Shown piece by piece: positions 22,682 to 32,665 of a DNA stretch of 64,000 bases. Under the pieces are notes generated by a model. The model did not search any database. It saw only the letters and a list, made by a program, of their open reading frames with translations, and was not told the origin of the DNA. Numbering within the stretch: the stretch's first letter is position 1; every line of letters starts with the position of its first letter. A program made the translations under genes and the position numbers. The stretch covers positions 260,974,897 to 261,038,896 of the forward strand of contig NC_090319.1 in the NCBI RefSeq assembly GCF_040869045.1, written 5' to 3'. This DNA comes from Eurosta solidaginis. Lineage: Eukaryota > Arthropoda > Insecta > Diptera > Tephritidae.

Positions 22682-23051
22682 GGGTCGATTTATTAACAGA
22701 TATTGCGCTATCGATTTTGCGATAGGATTTGGGCTCAGGAAAAAAAGTTCAAAAAAAAACGTTGTCGATAACAGTTTTTAAAAAAAAAAAAAAGGTTTTA
22801 GCTTGCATTTTTGCATCGGAAAGGGTATACATGAAAATTTTACAATCAAATGAACATTTTTTAGTATGTCATGAAAAAAACCATAAAAATCAAAGTTGAA
22901 AAAAAGTAAAAAAAATTAAATTTCGCAGCCCAGAAAATTATTTTTTTGGGTATGTGTAGTGGAACTTTTTTTCCTGAGCCCAAATCCTATCGAAAAATCG
23001 ATGGCGCGATATCGGTTAACGTTCGTCCATACGTCAATAATCGATCCACCC
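22682..23051. mobile_element. MITE-like inverted-repeat element
   Basis: The ends read GGGTCGATTTATTAAC and, inverted, GGGTGGATCGATTATTGAC. Further in, both arms share GATAGGATTTGGGCTCAGG followed by AAAAAAAGTTC (left near 22720-22752, right near 22960-22995). Length 370 bp, with an A-rich noncoding interior. The TIRs are imperfect; no target duplication is certain. Confidence 0.65.
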
Positions 23052-23775
23052 TAATATACATACACAAAACCAAATATATGACTGATGTTATCATTTAAGA
23101 ATATTGTGGGTGCCTATTGACTGTTGCTTGAATAAAGCTTTGGAAAGCTTAATGCCGCACTTTTCTAGTTTATGGCGTGCTTATTTTATCTTTTTTGCAA
23201 ATGGTTTAGAAAAACTATGTTATACCGACTTCTAAAATCAACTGACAAGACTGATAGTTATTGCCCTGAGTGGTTTTCTTATTGAGTGACCAACATCTGC
23301 GAGCAACCCAACGTGGTAAAATGATAATAAGTTGGCACAATTTTTATTGTGCTGTTCGGAGTAACTTGCATTTCGGCTGCATTAAAATAACAAATGTGGA
23401 GCGAATATGAAGCCAACCAAAAAGTTGAAGCAGGGAGTGATTGGAATAACGTTCTTTCCAACATCCCTAAACATGTTGAGCTGTGTTGATCATAGTCTCA
23501 TACATTACGACGCGTCCTTTCCAACCCCCTTAGAAATAATGACTCACAGACTCGTCGTCTGTTATATTTGTATTGTATTCCAACAATTTATTCAATATAA
23601 TTAAATAATGAAATATACTTGTACTTTCAGAACATTTAAACTCAGAGTTACCCTAACACAAGGGGCTAAATTTCAGCATTTTTGCAAATTTTTGAAACTA
23701 ACTCTGAGTTAAAAACAAAAACACTTGCCGTTGTGCAAGCGGCCGTAGTATTTTACGTCTTAGGCCTAAATAGTA
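23052..23775. other. Unassigned region with a small perfect inverted repeat
   Basis: No gene. AACTCAGAGTTA (about 23640) and TAACTCTGAGTT (about 23700) form a perfect 12-bp inverted pair about 45 bp apart, possibly a tiny MITE. Confidence 0.5.
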
Positions 23776-24599
23776 GGGCCTTTGAAAAAACTCGAATAAT
23801 TCGATCAATCGAGTATTCGATTATTCGATTTTAGATTTTTGTAAGTTTATTAATCGAATTTTACTATTCGAATTGTTGATTTATTTAGATTATTCGAATA
23901 ATCGCAACTTAACGATTATTCGATTTTCAAAATAAAATTCGATTTTGTATGAAGTGTTAAAAAAATAATAATAATTACGTATATGCCATGTACGTACCAA
24001 TATTTCTTCTTTGCTGAAAGTTTGTTAATTTGATCAGCTAGTAGTTAGATACTGAAATCTTGAAATAATATATCCCAAACATTTTTGTCCCCAATTAAAA
24101 TTTTCCCAACTTCCGATTCCAGTGAGAAAAACATTAATAAGCATACAAAACTTTCTCTGAAAAAATATTTAGGTAAGATTGTCAAAAAATAGTCAAAAAT
24201 CCAAATTCTTTACAATTTTCGGGAGCAATTTTGTGAGCATCGCATATATCTTTAGACTTAAAAATAAAGGAGACGTTCCTACTTTTCCAGCTTATCATAC
24301 CTGATCTTTCTAAGATGAAAATTATGCTCGAGAAGTGATGAGTGACAATCCCTCACATTAGAGCTTTGAAGAGCGATTTTTCGAAAAGTCTATGCAAACA
24401 ATTTTGAACTATTTCGAAAAATTGCAGTTCCGTCAAAATTTCAGTCTTTCTAGAAATAGCCCTGACCTACCAATAAATAATAACGAAAATAGTGGCAAGA
24501 TCAGCCGTGCACTTCAGCTTATTAATCATGTATGCATCACTACAACCACAGCGTTTTGTAAGAGACACAATAATTTAAAGCACATATATATTGTGATCG

Positions 24600-24953
24600 G
24601 CGGCCACCGCGGTGTGATGGTAGCGTGCTCCGCCTACCAAACCGAAAGCCCTGGGTTCGCACCTCGGGCAAAGCAACATCAAAATTTTAGAAATAAGGTA
24701 AAAAAGAAAATTTTTCTAAGCGGGGTCGCCCCTCGGCAGTTTAGCAAGCGCTCCGAGTGTATTTCTGCCATGAAAAGCTCTCAGTGAAAACTCATCTGCC
24801 TTGCAGATGCCGTTCGGAGTCGGCATAAAACATGTAGGTCCCGTCCGGCCAATTTGTAGGGAAAATCAAGAGGAGCACCACGCAAATTGGAAGAGAAGCT
24901 CGGCCTTAGATCTCTTCGGAGGTTATCGCGCCTTACATTTATTTTTTTTTTAT
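24600..24953 (+). mobile_element. tRNA-derived SINE, copy 3
   Basis: Head GGCCACCGCGGTGTGATGG, B-box region GGGTTCGCACC, a standard body and a TTTTTTTTTATTA-type tail. The flanking 15-bp repeat TATATATTGTGATCG is perfect (24585-24599 and 24954-24968). About 15 bp are missing in the middle relative to copies 4 and 5. Confidence 0.88.
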
Positions 24954-25054
24954 TATATATTGTGATCGAAGAAGCCTTAAGTATTGAAAGTAATTTAGGT
25001 TAAACTTTGAAGTCCTCTGAGAAAAGAGCTGCTATACTATGTGGGGATAAATGA

Positions 25055-25645
25055 CCATGGAAGTACGCTAAACTAGACCCCAATATCTTCACAAAATATC
25101 ACAAATTGATGTCGAAACGACCACGGAATAATATCCAAAACTATCCCGAAATTTTTGAGAAATGGTCTTGAAATAATCCCCAAGAATGACGCCAGAAAAG
25201 CCCGAAAAAGACTCCCAAACCATTGTTAAATTATCTTGCAGTGATCCCTAAATTACCTGGAGGGGAACCTGAAATAATCCACAAGATCATCAGGAAATTA
25301 CCTCAAATTGACCTCGAAATTACCCTGGAAGAACCACAAAATATTCCCCATATTATGTCGAAATAACCTCAAATTGATCCCGAAATTACCTCGGAATTGC
25401 CTCCAAAACTATCCCGAATCTACCCGGAAGTGATCCATAAATTACCCCTGCAGAACCCCGAATAACCGAATTACCACGATTTGACCTCAACAATGCCTCA
25501 AAAGAACCACTAAATACTTCCCAAATGATTCCGACAGTCCCTAAAACCATCCCGATATGACCCCGAACGGCGCCTAAAACAATTTCAGCGACAACGACAT
25601 AACCCCTAAAACTTTCTGAAATGAACCCGAAACGATCACAGAAGG
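25055..25645 (+). repeat. Degenerate ~15-20-bp array (ACCCCGAAATNACC words)
   Basis: About 590 bp of loose repeats of the form GACCCCGAAAT, ATTACCTC, ATAATCCC and CCAAAACTATCCCGA. No two units are identical and the period drifts, but the words continue to the end of the block. There is no open frame. It looks like a very old short-unit satellite or a low-complexity expansion. Confidence 0.65.
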
Positions 25646-25807
25646 CTACACTATGTACTACCGCTCTGCTACAAAAAGCACGTCGTTTGTAGTTATTTTA
25701 ATGCTACTCGCTGCGCTCAAGAACACAACGTAGCTCAAAGACCTACCAGAGCAATTACTCCATTCCATAATCTATTCATATTTAGAGTCGGAGCAGTAGC
25801 AGAGCGT

Positions 25808-26167
25808 GGCCACCGTGGTGTGATGGTAGCGTGCTCCGCCTACCACACCGTATGCCCTGGGTTCACACCTCGGGCAAAGCAACATCAAAATTTTAGAAAT
25901 AAGGTTTTTCAATTAGAAGAAAATTTTTCTAAGCGGGGTCGCCCCTCGGCAGTGTTTGGCAAGCGCTCCGGGTATATTTCTGCCATGAAAAGCTCTCAGT
26001 GAAATCTCATCTGCCTTGCAGATGCCGTTCGGAGTCGGCATAAAACATGTAGGTCCCATCCGGCCGATTTGTAGGGAAAATCAATAGGAGCACGACGCAA
26101 ATTGGAAGAGAAGCTCGGCCTTAGATCTCTTCGGAGGTTATCGCGCCTTACATTTATTTTTTTATTT
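25808..26167 (+). mobile_element. tRNA-derived SINE, copy 4
   Basis: One of the best-preserved copies: A-box region GATGGTAGCGTG, B-box GGGTTCACACC, full body and tail. It is flanked by a perfect 13-bp duplication AGTAGCAGAGCGT (25795-25807 and 26168-26180). The 60-codon open frame over the head is not a gene. Confidence 0.9.
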
Positions 26168-26901
26168 AGTAGCAGAGCGTATTTTCCGTAGCTATTGCTG
26201 CTCTCGAGAAGCAAATACAAACATTGCCTTAAACCGAAAACGACAGATATTGAGTTTTAATGCTTATTTATAGTTCAACATTCGAATAATCTTTCAGCAG
26301 CGTTTATTCGAATAATACGCGCAATTATTCGAATGAACGACGAAGTACAATTATTCGATTTTGAAATTTGATTAGTTAAATTCGATTTTAACTAATCGAA
26401 TTTCAAAATCGAACATTAAAGTATTCGAATACTCCGAATATGCGATTAATCGAATATCACGAGCTCAACTACTTAAATACCCATAATAGCATATAAATAA
26501 ATAAAAAAAATTGGGCGTGGTGTCTAATTCACTTACACCATTTTCACAGCAAACAATTGTGAGCACACAAAGAAATCTATTTGTACTATGGCACTATTGT
26601 GAATATTTGCACTGCATTACCGGAAGTTGCTACCATACGCCAGATGGCAGCGCAAGCTGTAGTTAATTGATTGATATAACAGCTGATTTCTGTTGATATT
26701 TGATAAGAGACTTTTTTATTGGTTGCTCAGGATGCGCACGGGTCCGATTCGTATTACCTATTTTCGATACTCACTAATTTTGGTTTCGGATAATGCAATG
26801 TACCAAATTTGGTAAAGGGGTCTCATGCTAACGAACGGACGAAAAGAAAGACGCACGAGAAAACGGTCGGAGGGACTGACGAGCGGGTATGGGCTAATTA
26901 G

Positions 26902-27506
26902 AATGTTGTTGTTGCTGTTGTTGTAGTAGTGCTTCGCCCCATCCAATAGTTGTACTACTCCCAATTTCTCAACAAAATCCTCTAAAGGGAATCCAAGGAA
27001 ACTTGCAGCTTCAACAGGGTGGAACGGTGAAAGTGGTATGTTAGAAATGCTGGTTCCACATTGCATGCATACTCGTAATATTGGGATACGCAGTTTTGAC
27101 AGAAACTGTTTGCTCAGCATTTCATTCCTCTCCCCAATGGGGGAGTACTCTCGCTTCACTGTGTGAATAGTGTTCGAGGGACATGAGAAGACAGCTCGTA
27201 GTGGTTCTGAGAGCGGTGTTTTGGCAGGCATATTTTTTTTCCAGTGAGTAACCTTTAGGCTCGGCGAGCATAGCGGGGACGCGTAAAATGCAAGCGGATG
27301 GCCGACTTGCTTCGAAAGTGGTAATGGGCGTTTCTTTATCTTACCCCATGTGCGGCCGGTAAGATATTTGAGGATTTAATTACGGCTATGGATTTAAGGT
27401 ACAACTGCGGTTTTCAAACCCACACAAACGTAGATCCTGATCAAACGTAACACGCAGTATTTTTGGGTGTAAGACAGTCGGCAGCGTAATGCCATCGACG
27501 TCGAGG
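26902..27506 (-). mobile_element. Jockey-like retrotransposon 3' fragment, internally deleted
   Basis: On the minus strand it aligns with the copies at 44589 and 47106 from the VDGxTLPTVLHPKIL region, through GERNEMLSKQFL, to the C-terminus SFLGFPLED and an ACAACAACA tail (26902-26925). About 120 codons between KQFL and the C-terminal Cys region (CMQCGTS) are missing. It is more diverged from the other two than they are from each other, so it is an older insertion. Confidence 0.8.
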
Positions 27507-27514
27507 ATTAATCA

Positions 27515-27905
27515 TAATCTTTTTTTGATACTGATGATGATGTTTTGTAGTGATAAGGACACTCCCCGAAAGCATTGTGGAGTGTTATAGATGTTGATGG
27601 TCCTTAGCCGGATGCAGATGCGGTACGACCAAGCCCGACAATCTCGGGAACGATTTTCTATGACCACATGCGATCTTCTAGGCCATCCCTCCCTCCCACA
27701 CGCTAAATCCATGAGGAGTTCGGGGTCGCCAGAACCTCGGATGTTAATGAAACAGGATTCGCCACGGATAGGTGAGATTCACAATTGGATTGGAGCAGCT
27801 ATATATTGCGCTGGCAACACCTTGAATGTATTTGGTATTTTAGTCGCCTCTTACGACAGGCATACCTATCGCGGGTATATTCTAACCTCCTAACCCGCTG
27901 CGGAC
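27515..27905. other. Moderately GC-rich repeat-like segment, unidentified
   Basis: Contains GGACACTCCCCGAAAGCATTG, CCATCCCTCCCTCCCACACG and GTCGCCTCTTACGACAGGCA, ending in CTAACCCGCTGCGG. Its composition differs from its surroundings and it abuts a Jockey-like fragment. I suspect a retroelement part such as a 5' or 3' UTR, but cannot name it. Confidence 0.4.
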
Positions 27906-28751
27906 TTGATGCTGGTAATTTGCATGTATATAAGTCTATAACCACTTCGATTACTTTATGCAATTAGAGCCCAATATTTTAACACCTTATGTACAAGTCC
28001 AACTGGGTATAAAAATATCTTTGCTTATCATTCAATATAATAATTGGTCTCGATAGACGCGCATTGCAGTAATTTTCCATAGAATAGGCAATTATTACTT
28101 AGAACAAAAACGCTTTGCATTTTCAAATATTTAGCACATTATTTTCTATAGCAATTAAAAAAAATTGGAATAAAAAAATGTCTTAAACATGAATGGGAAA
28201 ATAATTTAAAATCTAAATCTAATCAAATAATTTACTTACAAAATTTTTTTTGCCTGCTATTTTATGATTCTGCTAGTGAATAATGACTTTGCCGAAACCG
28301 AATTAAGCATAAATTTAAAACCTCTAACGTATAATTTTTGTAATTTGATTGAAATCAATTTCATCATGCAGCCGCGTTTGCAGCATCGTTTCGTAAATTG
28401 ATTGCTCTGCCTTGCATTTTGTTATTATCAGCGTCATAAATGTTTCAAATGGTTTTTTTAGCACTTAAATTGACATTAATTAGCAACCGCATTTGCTATT
28501 GTTTTGGCGTTTGTTAATATGTTTCATAATTTAAATACAAAACCATAGCCTGGTTAAAGGATTTTCGTATGTTATGTTTGACGAATTTTGGTAGTACGCG
28601 ATTGAAATCACAGTTCATTTTTTTTATGACTAAACGACAACGTTAGATGATGATCTGTAAGGGTTTGTTGGTATCTTGAAGTAAACCCAGCTCAAATTAT
28701 GAATGAGAAACGCTTAAGAACGTATTGTAAAATAATATTCATAACATATAT
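27906..28751. other. AT-rich DNA without recognised features
   Basis: No open frame of note and no repeat. Confidence 0.5.
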
Positions 28752-29803
28752 CAGTTGTTTATTTTGAAAGTGGTTTAAGTCCATTTTTTCTTATATTGAG
28801 ATATTTAAGGGTTTGTGTTTGATTTGTTTCAAAACTGTTGTTAAGTAGTATTAATTTTTTTAGGGTTTTGTGAACTTAAACATGTTAGAATATATAACGT
28901 AAAATGTTTTGTAAACTTTACTATAAAACTATGCTGTGTTTCAGGAACTAAAATGGACTTAAACCACTTTCAAAATTAATAAAATGACTTTTTTGTTTGT
29001 GAAAAGGAATAAGTCAACTTATTTTTAAGAAATTGAATAATAGAAATTGTAAATATTTTATCTTTGATGTAGATGAATGTAATAGCTTTAAAATAAATAG
29101 GGAAGTTTTAAAATTAGATAGAGATTTTTATTTATTTTTAAATAAAAAAATATTTTTAAAAATAAATATTAATTCATTTATTTATTAATGATAATATTGA
29201 CGATTTTGCCATATTATTTCTCTTAATTAAGATTATGTGTGAGGTTGCTAAAATATTCATGTTGCATAGGTTGTATATACCTTAGTAACTCCATCATATC
29301 CTTATACTTAGGAGTTGAAATGGGACGTACATTTTTGTATAATGGTGTTAATTAAATTTTGTTGAAGTTCCTTGGTAATTAATCAAGGTAATTAATCAAG
29401 TATTTTGAACTCTTTTTCCATTTCCATAGATTCTTTATAAAGCATTTTATAGGGTACATTTTTTTATAAATCGCATCCAACATATCCTTAGCCAAATTAC
29501 AGGTTCGCCACTAGAGTTTTTTAATCTTTTATGAATTGCTTCTTCCAGATAATAATTAATAATAAATTTTAAATAAATATTAAATAATAAGTTTTATTTT
29601 AGTGGACTTAAACCAGTTTCAAAATAATTTTTTTGGATTTTGTTAGCTAAGTAATTTTCAAGTCCCCAAAGTCATAGCGATTTTAATGATACTAGACTTA
29701 AATTGTTTATAAAAAAAAGATGATATAGGAATGTGATTATTGTTATCATTAACTCCATTTTTTTTTTTAAATGGACTTAAAACACTTTCAAAATAAACGA
29801 CTC
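28752..29803. mobile_element. 1.05-kb inverted-repeat element with GGACTTAAACC words
   Basis: The ends are inverted repeats: left GTTTATTTTGAAAGTGG then TTTAAGTCCATTTTTT from 28758; right, inverted, GTTTATTTTGAAAGTG then TTTTAAGTCCATTT ending at 29798. The same ~25-bp word occurs twice more inside (28953-28977 and 29600-29624). The interior is very AT-rich and noncoding. Subterminal copies of a terminal word suggest transposase binding sites. Superfamily unknown. Confidence 0.65.
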
Positions 29804-30380
29804 ATATAAACCCTTAAATATTTCGAACAACAATTACATACATACATATATAACAACCACTGAGGGGCTTTGAGTGTCTTTGAGTGACTTTGTCTCGACT
29901 GCTGGTTTCAAAACGCCATAGCTCAGAAAACTTCCGGTAAACGCGTGACCCCAGCGTACAACACCTCAATATCTCAGAATTTGTTTAAAAAATGCCATAA
30001 CTGATCATAAATTCAATACATCTTGGTGTAGGCTGGATGCCGGGATAGGGTGATATTCCACGCAGCCGTCGATATTATGTGAGGAATGGGAGTCTTGTCG
30101 TTTAAGACATTTATTTAATAGTTCGGTGGGTGTTGTTTTAAAGCACGCATATGTTTTTTCCTTTATTATTTTCCTTCTTTCTTTTTATTTATTTTATTTT
30201 TTTCCTTCTTTTTTTTATTTTTCTATTTCTTTTTATTTACCTTTTTCATTTGCTTCTTTTCCTTTTCCTTTCTATACGTATTTTGGTTTTTCTTTTAAGT
30301 TTTTTTTAATATTAAATTTTTTTTACTTAAATTTTTGTTCCTTTACTTTTTCTATTATTTTTCTTTTGTTCGCATTTTGT
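29804..30380. other. Unassigned; pyrimidine-rich low-complexity block
   Basis: 30140-30370 is almost pure T with C (TTTCCTTC-type words). It makes a spurious 92-codon open frame of Phe, Leu and Ser. No gene. Confidence 0.6.
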
Positions 30381-30915
30381 TATGATATGTTTAACGGGGT
30401 TTGATTTTTGATTAATAATATTTGTAAAATTGATTTTATCACAAAAATGTTTTCAAATTTTCATCAAGAGTCTCAATATGAGTCCACACATAAAATTTCA
30501 ATATTCTAGGATTATTATTTCCTAATTAATCAGGTTTTTTGTGTTTTCCAAAATGTTATATATTTAAAAAGTGGACAATGGGAGATGAGTACCAGGGTAC
30601 CCATATACCAAATTTCAATAAGTTATCTCAATATTTACTCAAGTTATTATATGTATAGACGGACGCACGTACAGATCGACGGAAATGGCTAAATCAATCC
30701 CTTTTTTCATCGTGAGCATTTTGATATATGGAAGTCTATATTTATCTCGATTCGTTTATGCCGTTACGGTCAACCGTTATGTTACCAAAGTTCATAATAT
30801 TGAAACATATAGAAAGCTTCAAGTTTAAGGTATGTTTGCTTAAAATGCAGATGCGTAAATAAGTGAACATAAAATACAAATTTTCGGTTACACCCGAACT
30901 TAGACTCCCTTACGT
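30381..30915 (+). mobile_element. Diverged family B fragment
   Basis: Matches the family B copy at 36030-36450 in order: TTTTTGATTAATAATATTTG, ATCAAGAGTCTCAATA, TTTTCCAAAATGTTATATAT, ACGGACG-type words, GATATATGGAAGTCTATAT and CAACCGTTAT. It then ends, unusually, with an inverted hairpin end CGGTTACACCCGAACTTAG (30887-30905). Noncoding. Confidence 0.6.
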
Positions 30916-31031
30916 TTTTATGAATAGTTTGTGCTTAATATATTTCTCAGTAGGATTAGAAAACTAATTTCTTAGTAAAAATTGCACGTCAAGAAGGGCA
31001 TCTAGGCACTTTTCATTAGTGTAATCATTCC

Positions 31032-31403
31032 ACCACGGCGGCCACCGTGGTGTGATGGTAGCGTGCTCCGCCTATCACACCGTATGCCCTGGGTTCAACT
31101 CCCGGGCAAAGCAACATCAAAAAATTTTATAAATAAGGTTTTTCAATTAGAAGAAAATTTTTCTAAGCGGGGTCGCCCCTCGGCAGTGTTTGGCAAGCGC
31201 TCCGGGTGTATTTCTGCCATGAAAAGCTCTCAGTGTAAACTCATCTGCCTTGCAGATGCCGTTCGGAGTCGGCATAAAACATGTAGGTCCCGTCCGGCCA
31301 ATTTGTAGGGAAAATCAAGAGGAGCACGACGCAAATTGGAAGAGAAGCTCGGCCTTAGATCTCTTCGGAGGTTATCGCGCCTTACATTTATTTTTTTTTA
31401 TTT
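31032..31403 (+). mobile_element. tRNA-derived SINE, copy 5
   Basis: Head with GATGGTAGCGTG and a near-canonical B box GGTTCAACTCC (31092-31102). Full body, then a TTTATTTTTTTTTATTT tail. It is flanked by a perfect 10-bp duplication TAATCATTCC (31022-31031 and 31404-31413). Overlapping short open frames are not genes. Confidence 0.9.
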
Positions 31404-31413
31404 TAATCATTCC

Positions 31414-32665
31414 TTCTTTATCAGTCTCTGGACCATTTCACCCCCAGTTAGAACATTTCTGAGATTACAGTTTTTTATAAAACTTTGTATATCCGGATTT
31501 TATTACTCCGCTATTTAATCGTTATGTATCCCAGCTCTCCCCATCTGCTTCCGAAAAATATGAAGCTCTTTGCACAACTATGTCGGCCTTGCCTTGCTTC
31601 TGGGTCTTCTATGAGGCCAGCGCTTATTATATGCATCTATTAACGTTTTGGTTTGGTTGCTATGCTTCAACTCTTCCAGAAGTGATGTACATTAGTGTGG
31701 TTCTTAAGAATAAAATGTACGCGTTTTCAGTCTCACTCCTCTTTAAACGGTAATACCACTGTAAAAACTATTACATATGTTTTCCGGTATCGATGGCGCA
31801 GGGTCAAACAATTCAGACCACCGAATAAAGACTGCTTTAAACCGTCTTCTTTACAGTAAAAATTGATTGGTAACATTTTTGATCGTAGTATTATCTTTTG
31901 AAGGGGAGATACTGAAAAAATAATCCTTTATTTTCTGTTTAAGAACCACCTTATTGAAAATATGTACTCGATGTTAGCTAGCAATCTATTTAATTAGTAA
32001 ACCCATTATCCTGCGCACATTAATTATCAAACTTTGCTGGTTAGTGGTTACTCATATGCTACGTAGAATTATAAGAAAATAATAACAAGAAAACTTGACT
32101 TAAGCTATCATTTCTCTTGAATATGTAGGCAAACACGAAATTTGTGACTTCAAATTGTGGAGAGCTAAAACTTTAAGTAGTGGCTGGAATATAGTTTTAC
32201 CTGAAAACAAAAAGAAGAAAAACATGCTGCATGGACAAAAGTTTACAGCAAAAGTTCACTTAAGTGGTTGACAAGCAATGCTTCAGATACCAAATGTTTT
32301 TGCAATCAAGTAATGCTGTATGAAAAAGTTCTAAACTTCCAAAAGGGTATAAACACTTTTTAGGTGACCTTCTCGTCAGTTTTCAGTTGTGAGTTGGGTA
32401 AAGTAACAGAAGTGAAATAATTTTTTGTTAAAATTTTCTTAAAATTTAAGTCAATGTCTATGTTCTGTGTATTCGATTGTAAATTTATTTGTAGTTTGAT
32501 ACCATTTTTATCTGACGTTTACGTTGTCACATTTGTTGTTTAATTCACTTTTCCCTCGCTGTAAAGTTCATAGTGTTGGTTTGGTTAGACTTTTCGTTGC
32601 ATTATTAACAACGTTCTTTAATATTTGAGTTTCTAAAGTTAAGGTGAATATGATGCTTGCGGTAA
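31414..32665. other. Unassigned region
   Basis: AT-rich with no recognised gene, RNA or repeat. Confidence 0.5.

Larger units (their letters stand above)
23776..26470. mobile_element. Element with ATTCGAATA-rich ends, host of two SINEs
   Basis: Both ends (23785-23935 and 26280-26455) are packed with ATTCGATTA, TCGAATAATCG and AATCGAATTT words in opposite orientation. The outer sequences GGGCCTTTG and, inverted, GAGCTCGTG may be eroded TIRs. The interior holds SINE copies 3 and 4 and a degenerate array. No transposase is seen. It could also be two separate small elements. Confidence 0.4.

Noticed and set aside
25820..26002. 60-codon frame starting MMVACSAYHT, present in several places
   Set aside because: It is the translated tRNA-like head and body of the SINE. 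The recurrence reflects copies of the SINE, not a gene family.
30126..30404. 92-codon Phe/Leu-rich frame resembling a membrane protein
   Set aside because: It is a T-rich low-complexity run; the apparent hydrophobicity is a result of composition.
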